A stretch of 64,000 nt of DNA from Streptomyces sp. ERV7 (GCF_001653515.1 NZ_LYOY01000029.1:992001-1056000), one strand, 5' to 3'. Counted from the first letter of the stretch, positions 27,301-35,665 are shown. Made by a program: numbers and translations. Notes: generated by a model not told the origin, from the letters alone.

Positions 27301-28675
27301 CGACGCCGCCGGCAAGCTGGCGGAGTCCGCCGAGGGCCACGCCAAGTCGGCGAAGGAAGCGGCCGACAACGCCCTCAAGTACGCCAAGGAAGCCGACGAG
27401 GTCGCGAAGAAGGCGGAGGCGGACCAGGCGGAGAGGGAGCGCAAGGCCCGCGAGGAGGCCGCCAAGGAGGCCGGCACCAAGGGCGCTCTGCCCGAACTGA
27501 ACGACGAGGAGAAGAAGGCCCTGCGGGCCGCCGGGATCGACCCGGACGAGTACGAGAGGCTGCGGCAGCTCGCGAACAAGAGCTTCGCGGACTTCGTCAT
27601 CGAGATCGGCGGCGAGCTCCTCAAGGAGTACTTCGACTTCGACGACATCCAGAAGTGCTACAGCGAAGGAAATGTCGAGGCCTGCTTCTGGGCCCTGGTC
27701 AACAACCTTCCGTGGGGCAAGGCCTTCAGGGCCATCGAGAAGTTCCCCGAGATCGTCAAGGCGATCAGCCGGCTCGCTGGAATCGGCAAGCTCCTCGATG
27801 AATCGGCCAAGGCGAAGAAGTTCGTCAAGAAGGCCGAGGACGCCCTGGAGAACGTGCCGATCTGCAAGGTGAAGGCCAAGCCCAACAGTTTTACCCGTGA
27901 CACCCCGGTGCTCATGGCCGACGGCTCGCACGAGGCGATCGGCGACGTCCGCGTCGGGGAGCGGGTGCTCGCAACCGACCCCGACACCGGCAGGACCGGC
28001 GCCCGTGCGGTCACCGATGTCATCGTCGGCGACAAGAACGACCTGATCGAGATCACCGTCGACACTGATGGCAACGCCGGCGACGCGACGGGAACCCTCA
28101 GGGCGACGTCCGGCCACCCCTTCTGGGCGGAGAACCGGAACCGCTGGCTCAGCGCGATGGACCTGAAGGCGGGAGACCGTCTGCGCACCCCGCAGGGCGA
28201 GTTGCGGGATGTCGTGGCGGCCCACCCCCTGCCGGGGCGCACGACCGTCTACAACCTCACGGTCGACGACCTGCACACGTACTACGTACTGGCGGGCACC
28301 GCCGCGCTCCTGGTCCACAACTCCGCGAATCCCTGCGAGGAGATCTGGAGCGAGGCCACGAACTTCGGCAACGCGCGTACGAGGGCACGCGAGCTGGCGG
28401 GGTTGGGTGACGACGCCGTTCCGTACATGAGTGAGGTCGGTCCCATGAAGGACCGCCTCTATGTCGGAATGCAGAGTCCCGACGGAAAGAACGGATGGCG
28501 TATCGACTGGGACAAGGACGATCCTAAGAAGGGCTTCCATGTAAACTGGTGGAAGAATTTCGACCGGTCGAAGAAACGCAGCGAAATGGGCCCCGACTCC
28601 GCTCGTGGCGCCATTCATATCCCGGGTGAATACCAGGATTACGCGGAGATAGCCAAGCACTTCCCCTGGAACTAG
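24329..28675 (+). CDS. Giant secreted ALF / coiled-coil / HINT polymorphic toxin
   Basis: A 1448-residue exported protein built like a contact- or secretion-dependent polymorphic toxin. Signal peptide: residues 1-45. ALF repeats: about 105-260 (VRDAAKKALESSDPNAVKNF; VKKAAAAALATGDDKVIAEF). Then an enormous Ala/Arg/Glu/Lys helix, about 260-1050, that must form a long coiled coil or rod. A pretoxin linker (1050-1184) leads into a HINT self-cleavage domain at about 1185-1331, with TPVLMADGSHEAIGDVRVGE, the TSGHPFW block and the terminal LLVHN. The last 117 residues are a separate domain, the presumed toxin, containing GWRIDWDKDDPKKGFHVNWW and GAIHIPGEYQDYAEIAKHFP; I could not assign it. The usual Cys at the HINT start is replaced (KPNSF), so Ser may be the nucleophile. 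GTG at 24329 or the ATG next to it starts translation; GAGGGGG is upstream. Confidence 0.85.
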   Translation: MMGRFWPRAGRLRGRATAAASGTLSATLVLAILGGSTAEATAATTARAEQASYTKTLATLDRVAAALPKAPGAPAAAPQSELDRISAERDRQLVEDYAEFDEEDEVRDAAKKALESSDPNAVKNFLEHGEAEARQRAKDKRDGTDVKNRRQIEAMRGTGGPVFNAEVERVLKSDAKARADFLAFGADIARTRDKANEQSAKERAAQLRKRVEMLVASGGPEVKKAAAAALATGDDKVIAEFLEKGYQIAAQKDADDRAAHEKALKEAQEAADKLRELAEKTARAAEARTKLITAHGNAVKALKEASNAMTSAAGQARAADRMLSADRAGKTLSSYDNVKAEAVRQVGIADGAAKAARVAAAQAKVQADVLVETGLTYGTQWSDVASGIAAAAEAAVKASQTAQHAIDATEADAKGLNAKNQAELHEQQAKQWRANAEQHAKAAATLAEAAAKQAKIAADAAARAKTARVEAEKAEKQAWEHAKKTREARVEAQRQAKIAAEQRAIAERERNLAAAARVRAEKERDLAAAARARAEAEARTASAARADAQAAAATAASSRADAEKQEGIAAKADENARGMESASREAWRKSREARMDADAKASRAQATASMAAAAKGTAYSVEAQTAATAARADADTANAAAGQAQNAADTASGAAIRARTAATQAAGAAARARAAAAEATAHAARANAAANKAEAAAAAANAAANRAEAEAAATHAAALRANTQAAEATAQEARAGVAAHEAARLAGLAAVEANNALQAANRTKAEADGAVREAAMARLQSGIAVQAAGAARATAAGIADPANTAIELTAPFSGKDIDADFAAAVAAAAQEMGEEQVTSAEAKAAEAVKAAEAAEAAAKRANAQVAPAFKAAADAARSSANAARSTAAAMKSAAEAAADGAKARAAAARANQADAQAQQDAKDARAAANQAYADASAARQAANQAEAEAARARGAAAEADRHAAAAAGAADLAEKEAATAQTAATRAKEDADAAGKLAESAEGHAKSAKEAADNALKYAKEADEVAKKAEADQAERERKAREEAAKEAGTKGALPELNDEEKKALRAAGIDPDEYERLRQLANKSFADFVIEIGGELLKEYFDFDDIQKCYSEGNVEACFWALVNNLPWGKAFRAIEKFPEIVKAISRLAGIGKLLDESAKAKKFVKKAEDALENVPICKVKAKPNSFTRDTPVLMADGSHEAIGDVRVGERVLATDPDTGRTGARAVTDVIVGDKNDLIEITVDTDGNAGDATGTLRATSGHPFWAENRNRWLSAMDLKAGDRLRTPQGELRDVVAAHPLPGRTTVYNLTVDDLHTYYVLAGTAALLVHNSANPCEEIWSEATNFGNARTRARELAGLGDDAVPYMSEVGPMKDRLYVGMQSPDGKNGWRIDWDKDDPKKGFHVNWWKNFDRSKKRSEMGPDSARGAIHIPGEYQDYAEIAKHFPWN

Positions 28676-28720
28676 AGGGAGTGGGCAGGTGAATGTGTCA
28701 GAGGGGACGCAAGGGTAGCG

Positions 28721-29158
28721 ATGTACGTAGAATCAGAACACATCTCGAACTGGCTGGATGAGGGGCGGGCGACCCAGCTGGCCGTTGCATCGAGCCGCGC
28801 GTTCGACGAGTATCTGTGCACCCTGGCGTGGGGACCTTCCCGGCTCGACTGGCGCAGCATTCCGTTCTCCTCGTTCAATTACGAGCAGAACGGATGGTCG
28901 GGTCAGTCGGCGGTCGACTGGGCGCGGACGAACCGGTTCCTGGAGTCCACGCACGCGTTCGTCATGTACTCGGCGTCCGAGCCCGGGATTCTCTGCAGCG
29001 CCGCTGACGCGTTCTACGAACTGGACTATCTGACCATGGGCAGGGTCCATCCCGCGTACATCTGTGCGGCCGCCCAAGGTGAAGACGGACCGGTGCTCTC
29101 GTTCGAGAGGTTCGCGGAATGGGACGGCTTCTCCGTCCTGATGACACCACTGTCCTGA
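28721..29158 (+). CDS. Putative immunity protein for the HINT toxin
   Basis: A 145-residue cytosolic protein without signal or membrane segments, 45 bases after the toxin gene and followed by a strong terminator. That position, just behind the exchangeable toxin tip, is the rule for immunity genes. It is acidic and aromatic-rich (RLDWRSIPFSSFNYEQNGWS; FERFAEWDGFSVLMTPL), while the toxin tip is Lys/Trp-rich, so charge pairing is plausible. AAGGG lies before the ATG at 28721. No family recognised; the function is inferred purely from position. Confidence 0.65.
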   Translation: MYVESEHISNWLDEGRATQLAVASSRAFDEYLCTLAWGPSRLDWRSIPFSSFNYEQNGWSGQSAVDWARTNRFLESTHAFVMYSASEPGILCSAADAFYELDYLTMGRVHPAYICAAAQGEDGPVLSFERFAEWDGFSVLMTPLS

Positions 29159-29178
29159 TGCGTCATTGACCACGGAGT

Positions 29179-29212
29179 GAGAAGGCCCGCCAGTTTTCTG
29201 GCGGGCCTTCTC
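29179..29212. terminator. Strong terminator closing the toxin island
   Basis: Perfect 15-base stem GAGAAGGCCCGCCAG / CTGGCGGGCCTTCTC with a TTTT loop, 20 bases after the immunity-candidate stop and 22 bases before the convergent NicO gene end. Works in both directions. Confidence 0.85.
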
Positions 29213-29233
29213 GCCATGCCGCTCCGCAGACGC

Positions 29234-30766
29234 TCAACCCAGCGCGGCTGCCGCCCCTTTGAGTACCAGTCCGCACCCCAGGAAGAACACCACGAACGCG
29301 GTGCCGAACGGTGCGAACCGGTGGGCGGTCGCGGCGAGCTGTCCGCGCGCCCGTGTCCGCCCCAGCCGCACAAGGCGTTCCCCGATGCGGATCGCCGCGT
29401 ATCCGGCGGCCGTCAGGGTGAGGGCGAGCCCGGCCCCGTACGCGAGGACGAGCAGCGCTCCGAACCACGCCTGCCCGAGCGCCGCCGCTCCGACGAGCAC
29501 CACGACGGCCGAGGGGCTGGGTACGAGCCCGCCCGCGAACCCGAGCAGGATGGTGCCGCGCAGGCCGACGGGCCTGTGGTGATCGTGGTGGTGGTCATGG
29601 TGGTGGTCGTCGTGCGCGTGTGAATGCCCGGGTGTCTGCGGTGGGTTGTTCTCGTGCCCGCGCTGGTACGTGTGCCCGTGGGTGTGCGGGTGTTTGCGGT
29701 GGTGCCGGTTGTGCCAGGCCCTGCGGACGAGGAGGGCGCCGGCGCCCGCCACCAGCGCGCCACTGGTCACGCCCAGCCAGGACACCACCGAGGGTGCCGC
29801 TGCCGAGCCCGCGGCGATCAGGCCGCCGAGCGCGAAGACCCCGAGGGTGTGGGTGAGGGTGACCGAGGCGCCGAGCGTCAGTATTTCCCGCAGCGAACCG
29901 CGCCCGCCCGCGGCCGCGGCGGCCGCCATCATCGTCTTGCCGTGCCCGGGCGCGAGCGCGTGGAGCGCGCCGAGCAGCATCGCGGTGGCGAGGGCGAGCA
30001 CCGCGAAGCCCGCGGTGAGGTCGTGCCGCGCCACCAGGCCGGTCAGCGCCCGGGTCCAGCGGTCGGCGCCGCGCGGCAGGACCGAGCCGGCGCCGGGGCC
30101 GGGGGAGTGCGCGGCCAGCGGCGGTCCGCCGGGCACCACGCGCAGCTCGGCCGAGGTCCGGTCGGGCGGTGAGGAGAGCAGGTCGGCCGGATAGCGCTGG
30201 AGCCGGTCGGAGACCGAACGGGTGGGGGCCGAGGCCGCCTTGAGGGTCATACGATCGGCCCTTGCGGTGATCTCACGCCAACCGGGGCCGTGCCGGGCGG
30301 GCGCGCGGAAGTCCACGGACAGCTCGGCGGCGTCGGGCAGGGGAGCTGTGAGGAGGCATTCGAGCCGGAGGGTGGCGAGCCCGGCCTGCCCGGGCCGGAC
30401 CCGTGCGGAGTGGCTCTCCACCGTGAGGGCCACAGGCCGTCCGGCGGCGGTGACCGTGCTGTCCCGGGCGGCTGCCCGGCACCGCTCGGCCGCCCAGGCG
30501 GACCGGTCGTCCGGTGTCATCTCGGCGGCTCGTGCCTGGGTGGCGGGGATCTCCGCGAGGTCCTCGACGTGGTCGACGGTGAGCCTGGCGGGGGCGATCA
30601 CCAGGCCCTCGTAGTGGTTGACGGTGAAGTTGCCCAGGGGGTGCGCGGGGGCGGCGGCCGACGCGGTGCCTGCCGGGAAAGGCCCGACGAGCGCGGTGAC
30701 GGCGAGGACCGCACCGCCCGCGAGCGTGCCGAGCCCGGGTCGCGGTAGGCGCGGGGGCCGGTTCAT
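29234..30766 (-). CDS. NicO-family nickel/cobalt transporter with His-rich loop
   Basis: A 510-residue membrane protein. Signal-like N-terminus, a 200-residue extracytoplasmic domain (PLGNFTVNHYEGLVIAPARL), then six hydrophobic helices of the NicO/RcnA type with the motif LGALHALAPGHGKTMMAAA near residue 270. A cytosolic loop of about 45 residues near 355-400 carries some twenty His, a metal-binding reservoir. Family members export or import Ni2+/Co2+. Its ATG overlaps the TGA of the TPR gene by four bases (ATGA), so translation is coupled to that remnant. No Nur box was seen before it. Confidence 0.85.
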   Translation of the reverse strand: MNRPPRLPRPGLGTLAGGAVLAVTALVGPFPAGTASAAAPAHPLGNFTVNHYEGLVIAPARLTVDHVEDLAEIPATQARAAEMTPDDRSAWAAERCRAAARDSTVTAAGRPVALTVESHSARVRPGQAGLATLRLECLLTAPLPDAAELSVDFRAPARHGPGWREITARADRMTLKAASAPTRSVSDRLQRYPADLLSSPPDRTSAELRVVPGGPPLAAHSPGPGAGSVLPRGADRWTRALTGLVARHDLTAGFAVLALATAMLLGALHALAPGHGKTMMAAAAAAGGRGSLREILTLGASVTLTHTLGVFALGGLIAAGSAAAPSVVSWLGVTSGALVAGAGALLVRRAWHNRHHRKHPHTHGHTYQRGHENNPPQTPGHSHAHDDHHHDHHHDHHRPVGLRGTILLGFAGGLVPSPSAVVVLVGAAALGQAWFGALLVLAYGAGLALTLTAAGYAAIRIGERLVRLGRTRARGQLAATAHRFAPFGTAFVVFFLGCGLVLKGAAAALG

Positions 30767-31745
30767 GACGCTCCCTTCAGCGTGGCCACGGCTTCACGGG
30801 CCGGCTGTGCACCAGTGGGTGAGAAAGCCGGGTTCAGCGCCAGCGCGGCGGTGAGGTCGCGGCGGGCTGCGGCGGTGTTGTTGACCGCGCGCTCGACGAT
30901 GCCTCGGTGGTAGAGAAATGTGGCGTTGCGGTAGCCGGGTGCGGTGGCTCGTTCGGTGTACGGAAGGGCCTCGGCGTCCCGGTCGTTGACGTGCAGTGCC
31001 CAGGCGAGGGCATCCGCCGTGTGGACGGTCTGCCGCTTGGCCCACTCGGCGCGGGCCGCACTGAGCGCGGCCGCCGGGTCCCCGTGATCCGCCTCGGCCA
31101 GGGCGGTGTCCAGGTCGGTGTCGACGCCGTGGGCGCGGGCCAGCGCGGTCCAGGCGGATACCAGGCGGTACTGCGCCCTGGCGTCCGCATCCCGCCCGGC
31201 CGCCTCGTACAGCTCGCCCAGCGCGACGAGCTGGCCCGGCAGCGGATAGCGGGCGACGATCTGCTCCATGCCGTTGGTCGCCGACCGCAGGTCGCCCCGC
31301 GCATACTGCAGGCGGGCGCGAATCTCCAAGGCGGGCAGGTAGTCGGGGTCGGCCCGCAGCGCTGTGCCGACCCACTGCCCCGCCTCTGTGAACGTGCCGT
31401 GCCCAAAGGCGAGTTGGGCCAGCGCCGTGGCTACGTAGGCGCGGTCGCCGGGACCGGTGGCCGAGTCGAGGGCCTGCGTGAGGATCCGGTGGGAGGCGTC
31501 GGTGTCGCCGCGCAGCTCGTGGACGTAGGCGAGCCGGCAGAAGACGGGGATGCCTGGCCTGCGTTCGTCTGCGGTGCGCGCCGCCGTCAACGCCTCGTCG
31601 TAGCGGCCGAGTTCGACCAGGGCGTCGACGCGCAGTGCGAGGGCCAGTTCGTCGTAACCGTTGACGGCGAGTGCGGCGTCGGCCGCGGTGAGCGAGCCGG
31701 TGAAGTCGTGGCGGGCGGCGGCCAGCGCCGTCCGGGCCCCTTGCG
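30763..31745 (-). pseudogene. TPR protein, 5' end deleted up to bioY
   Basis: The frame encodes the C-terminal two thirds of a Streptomyces TPR protein that normally precedes NicO-type genes: GYDELALALRVDALVELGRY, DEALTAARTADERRPGIPVF, AYVHELRGDTDASHRILTQA. Reading upstream it stays open to about 31745 and then passes into the bioY coding region in another frame. No signal peptide, N-terminal TPRs or ribosome site remain, so about 150-190 residues are missing. A TTG at 31590 would give 275 residues but lacks support. TGA overlaps the NicO start by four bases. Confidence 0.65.
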
Positions 31746-31756
31746 TATCTACGGAG

Positions 31757-32359
31757 TTACTTGCGGCCCACGAACTTCCACGCCGTCGGCAGCGCCCCCA
31801 TCGCCAGCGCCGCCTTCAGCGCGTCGCCGAGCAGGAACGGGGTGAGGCCCAGCGCCCCCGCGCGCGTCAGGGACACGTCCGCCGAGGCCGCCAGGTACGG
31901 GACGCCGACCGCGTAGATGATCGCCGAGCCCAGGACCATCGTGCCCGCCGTACGCAGCACCGAGCGGTCGCCGCCGCGGCGGGCCAGCGCGCCCACGACG
32001 GTGGAGGCGAGCAGCATGCCCAGGACGTAGCCGAAGGACGCGCCGCCCGCGCCCGAGGTGCCGTTCGCGAACCAGGGCATCCCGGCCATGCCGATCAGCG
32101 CGTACAGACCGAGCGAGAGGAAGCCGCGGCGGGCGCCGAGCGAGGTGCCGACCAGCAGGGCCGCGAAGGTCTGCCCGGTGACGGGGACCGGGGAGCCCGG
32201 CACGGGCACCGCGACCTGGGCCGCCAGGCCGGTGAGCACCGCGCCGCCGAGCACCAGGGCGGCGTCCCGGGTGCGGGCGCCGGGCAGCAGATCGGCGAGG
32301 ACCTTGCCGGTACCTCCGGTACGGGGTGCGGCAGGGGCAGTGACAGTGGTCGTGGCCAT
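31757..32359 (-). CDS. bioY: Biotin transporter BioY
   Basis: A 200-residue membrane protein, the substrate-binding S component of an ECF biotin transporter. Six hydrophobic helices and the family hallmarks VAVPVPGSPVPVTGQTFAAL and GARRGFLSLGLYALIGMAGMP are present. It ends ...TAWKFVGRK. Streptomyces BioY usually works with BioM/BioN partners, which are not nearby here, although BioY alone can support transport. ATG at 32359 has GGAG 6 bases upstream. Its stop sits about 10 bases from the truncated TPR sequence, marking a deletion junction. Confidence 0.9.
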   Translation of the reverse strand: MATTTVTAPAAPRTGGTGKVLADLLPGARTRDAALVLGGAVLTGLAAQVAVPVPGSPVPVTGQTFAALLVGTSLGARRGFLSLGLYALIGMAGMPWFANGTSGAGGASFGYVLGMLLASTVVGALARRGGDRSVLRTAGTMVLGSAIIYAVGVPYLAASADVSLTRAGALGLTPFLLGDALKAALAMGALPTAWKFVGRK

Positions 32360-32639
32360 CGTGGGCTCCGCGGGATCGGGGACGGGCAGCGAGATACGTG
32401 CAAGGGACACGGTGACGTTAGCCGAGGGATTCTCGCTGGATCACCATCAGCGGCCCACAAAGCGGGGGTTGGAGCCTTGGTGGGGATCACACAAAGGGCG
32501 GAGTACTTCCGTCCGTTGGCGTGACCCTCGTCACTGCGCCGATGAGGAGTACGGACGGTTTTGCGGATCCGGCGCGGGCTCGGGGAGACTGTAGGTTCCC
32601 CATAAACGATCAGTTGCTGATCCGAGAGTGACGAGCGCC

Positions 32640-34079
32640 ATGCACGACGGCAAGACCACGGCAGGGGCCACCGCCGCCGACACCGCTTCGGTGCCGGCCG
32701 AGCCGCTGTCCCACGGGCTGAAGCAGCGCCATCTGACCATGCTGGGCCTGGGCGGGGTGATCGGCGCCGGCCTCTTCGTGGGGTCGGGGGCCGGGATCGC
32801 GGTGGCGGGGCCGGGGATCGTCGTCTCGTATCTCATCGCGGGTGCGATCGCGATGCTGGTGATGCGGATGCTCGGCGAGATGTCGTCGGCGATGCCCGCC
32901 TCGGGGTCGTTCTCCGTGCACGCCGAGCGGGCGCTCGGACGGTGGGCCGGGTTCAGCGTGGGCTGGCTGTACTGGTTCCTGCTCGTCGTCGTCCTCGCCG
33001 TGGAGGCGACCGGCGCGGCCCAGATCGCCCACGGGTGGGTCACGGGGGTGCCGCAGTGGGCCTGGGTGCTCGTCTTCATGGTGGTGTTCACCGTCGCCAA
33101 CCTGGCGGCCGTGAAGAACTTCGGCGAGTTCGAGTTCTGGTTCGCCACCCTCAAGGTCGGCGCGATCGTCCTGTTCCTCGCGCTCGGGCTGCTCGCCGTC
33201 CTCGGGGTACTGCCGGACACCGAGCCCGTCGGGTTCACCAACCTCACCGGGCAGGGCGGCTTCCTGCCCAACGGCTGGGACGGCGTGGTCTCCGGCGTCC
33301 TCGCGGTGATCTTCGCCTTCGGCGGCCTTGAGGTCGTCACCATCGCGGCGGCCGAGTCGGACGACCCGGTGCGCGCGGTCGGCCGCGCGGTGCGCAGCGC
33401 GGTGTGGCGCATCCTCTTCTTCTATGTGGGCTCGATGCTGGTCATCGTGACCCTGCTGCCGTGGACCTCGATGGAGCCCGGCCACAGCCCGTACGTCGCC
33501 GTGCTCGACTCGATCGGCGTCTCCGGCGCCGGGCAGATCATGAACGTCGTCGTCTTCGTGGCGCTGCTCTCCGCGCTGAACGCCAATCTGTACGGCTCGT
33601 CCCGGATGGTCTTCTCGCTGGCCGAGCGCGGCGAGGCGCCGAAGGGACTGCTGAAAGTGTCGGGCGGCGGGGTGCCCCGGCGCGCGGTCCTGGCGTCGGT
33701 GGCCTTCGGGTTCGTTTCGGTGCTGCTCAATCTGAAGTGGCCCGACTCGGTCTTCCTCTACATGCTCAACGCGGTCGGCGCGGTGCTCCTGTTCGTCTGG
33801 GGTCTGATCGCCGTCTCGCAGCTGCGGCTGCGCCGCCGGATCGAGCGCGAGGCGCCGGAGCGGCTCACCCTGCGGATGTGGGCGTTCCCGTGGCTGACGT
33901 GGGCGGCGCTCGCCGCGATGGCGGCCGTGCTCGTCCTCATGCTCTTCGACGACGGGGCCCGGCCCCAGGTGCTGTGGTCGGCGGGCGCGACGGGCGCGGT
34001 GCTGGCGGTCGCTCTCGTACGGGAGTGGCGGGCGAGGGTCTCGGGCGAGCGCCTGACCGACCGACCGTCAGGTCGGTAG
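32640..34079 (+). CDS. APC-family amino acid permease (GabP/AnsP-like), copy 1
   Basis: A 479-residue permease with twelve predicted helices. Typical APC sequence: GLKQRHLTMLGLGGVIGAGL, FVGSGAGIAVAGPGIVVSYL, then MRMLGEMSSAMPASGSFSVH. Closest in character to GABA, asparagine or aromatic amino-acid permeases; the substrate is not fixed by sequence alone. ATG at 32640 has weak GACGAG upstream; a GTG at 32628 is possible. It is followed by a close paralogue in the same direction, with a 182-base gap. Confidence 0.85.
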   Translation: MHDGKTTAGATAADTASVPAEPLSHGLKQRHLTMLGLGGVIGAGLFVGSGAGIAVAGPGIVVSYLIAGAIAMLVMRMLGEMSSAMPASGSFSVHAERALGRWAGFSVGWLYWFLLVVVLAVEATGAAQIAHGWVTGVPQWAWVLVFMVVFTVANLAAVKNFGEFEFWFATLKVGAIVLFLALGLLAVLGVLPDTEPVGFTNLTGQGGFLPNGWDGVVSGVLAVIFAFGGLEVVTIAAAESDDPVRAVGRAVRSAVWRILFFYVGSMLVIVTLLPWTSMEPGHSPYVAVLDSIGVSGAGQIMNVVVFVALLSALNANLYGSSRMVFSLAERGEAPKGLLKVSGGGVPRRAVLASVAFGFVSVLLNLKWPDSVFLYMLNAVGAVLLFVWGLIAVSQLRLRRRIEREAPERLTLRMWAFPWLTWAALAAMAAVLVLMLFDDGARPQVLWSAGATGAVLAVALVREWRARVSGERLTDRPSGR

Positions 34080-34261
34080 TTACGGGCGGGTTTGGCGGGA
34101 CCCACGAGGGTGGAAGTGTCCATTCCGTGTGCAACTTGTGGGCAGAGGTTCACACTGTGTGAGTCGAGTGTCCGGATAGCGGTCTGGTGTTCCCTCTGAG
34201 CGGTGCCACCTCCAGACTGTGGCTCCCGCCCCCCGTCTCAGCTACTGAACAGGGCCTGCCC

Positions 34262-35665
34262 ATGTCCCGGACAAACGCGCCCGTGACGACCGACGCGCCG
34301 CCGAAGGTCGACTCCCCTCTCACCCACGGTCTCAAGCAGCGCCATCTCTCGATGATCGCCCTCGGCGGCGTCATCGGCGCCGGACTCTTCGTCGGCTCCG
34401 GCGCCGGAATCGCCGCCGCCGGGCCCTCGATCGTCCTCGCCTACGGCATATCCGGCGCGCTCGTCATGCTGGTGATGCGCATGCTGGGCGAGATGTCGGC
34501 CGCCAACCCCGCCTCCGGCTCCTTCTCCGTGCACGCCGAGCGGGCCATCGGGCCCTGGGCCGGCTTCACCGCCGGCTGGGCGTTCTGGGTGCTGCTCTGT
34601 GTGGCGGTCGGCCTGGAGGGCATCGGCGCCGCCAAGATCGTCACCGGCTGGCTGCCCGGCACCTCCGAGTGGGCCTGGGTCGCGCTCTTCATGGTCGTGT
34701 TCACCGTCACCAACCTCGCGGCCGTGAAGAACTTCGGCGAGTTCGAGTTCTGGTTCGCCGCGCTCAAGGTCGCCGCGATCACGCTCTTCCTCGTCCTCGG
34801 TCTGCTCGCCATCCTCGGCGTGCTGCCCGACACCCCCGCCCCCGGCACCTCGAACCTCACCGGCGAGGGCGGATTCCTGCCCAACGGCTCCGAGGGCCTG
34901 GTGCTCGGACTGCTCGCCTCCGTCTTCGCGTACGGCGGTCTGGAGACGGTCACCATCGCGGCCGCCGAGTCCGAGAAGCCGGTGCAGGGCGTCGCCCGCG
35001 CGGTCCGTACGGCGATGTGGCGCATCGCGGTCTTCTACATCGGCTCGATGGCGGTCATCGTCACGCTGGTGCCCTGGGACGACAAGACCGTGGTGGAGAA
35101 GGGCCCCTACGTGGCCGCCCTCGACCACCTCGGCATCGACGGCGCCGGGCAGATCATGAACGTGGTCGTCCTGGTCGCCCTGCTCTCCGCGATGAACGCC
35201 AACATCTACGGCGCGTCCCGCATGGCGTACTCGCTGGTCGAGCGGGACCAGGGCCCCAAGGCGCTCGGCCGGATCTCCGGCGGTGTGCCGCGCATCGGGG
35301 TGCTGTGCTCCTCGGTCTTCGGCTTCGGGTGCGTGCTGCTGAGCTACTGGCGGCCGGACGACGTCTTCCCCTGGCTGCTGAACATGATCGGCGCGGTGAT
35401 CCTGGTCGTCTGGATCTTCATCGCCGTCTCCCAGCTGCTGCTGCGCCGGCGCACCGAGCGCGAGACGCCGGAGAAGCTGGTCGTGCGGATGTGGCTGTAC
35501 CCGGGTCTGACCTGGGTGGCGCTGGCCGCGATGGCCGGGATCTTCGTCCTGATGGCGCGCCAGTCCGACACCCGTGACCAGCTGATGGCGACGGGCGTGC
35601 TGACGGTCGTCCTGGCGGTCGTCGGATACGCCCGGCAGCGGATGACGGCCCGTCAGTCGGTCTGA
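34262..35665 (+). CDS. APC-family amino acid permease, copy 2
   Basis: A 467-residue paralogue of the previous permease, sharing long near-identical blocks (KNFGEFEFWFA, EMS-A-P-ASGSFSVHAERA, SGAGQIMNVVV region). Twelve helices. The two have diverged mainly in the loops and in the 300s region (DDKTVVEKGPYVAALDHLGI here), suggesting different substrates or expression. ATG at 34262. The upstream 182 bases contain C-rich sequence (for example near 34225) but no recognised riboswitch. Ends at a strong terminator. Confidence 0.85.
   Translation: MSRTNAPVTTDAPPKVDSPLTHGLKQRHLSMIALGGVIGAGLFVGSGAGIAAAGPSIVLAYGISGALVMLVMRMLGEMSAANPASGSFSVHAERAIGPWAGFTAGWAFWVLLCVAVGLEGIGAAKIVTGWLPGTSEWAWVALFMVVFTVTNLAAVKNFGEFEFWFAALKVAAITLFLVLGLLAILGVLPDTPAPGTSNLTGEGGFLPNGSEGLVLGLLASVFAYGGLETVTIAAAESEKPVQGVARAVRTAMWRIAVFYIGSMAVIVTLVPWDDKTVVEKGPYVAALDHLGIDGAGQIMNVVVLVALLSAMNANIYGASRMAYSLVERDQGPKALGRISGGVPRIGVLCSSVFGFGCVLLSYWRPDDVFPWLLNMIGAVILVVWIFIAVSQLLLRRRTERETPEKLVVRMWLYPGLTWVALAAMAGIFVLMARQSDTRDQLMATGVLTVVLAVVGYARQRMTARQSV

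Noticed and set aside
27880..28322. Intein interpretation of the HINT domain
   Set aside because: No extein continuation or homing endonuclease; sits at the usual pretoxin position before a short C-terminal domain, so a polymorphic-toxin HINT is the better reading.
24362..28660. Large minus-strand frames opposite the giant toxin gene
   Set aside because: Gly/Arg/Leu-rich mirror of an Ala-rich coiled coil; no start signals or domains.
34080..34261. Riboswitch upstream of the second permease
   Set aside because: The 182-base leader is C-rich with some pairing potential, but none of the conserved motifs of known riboswitch classes was recognised.
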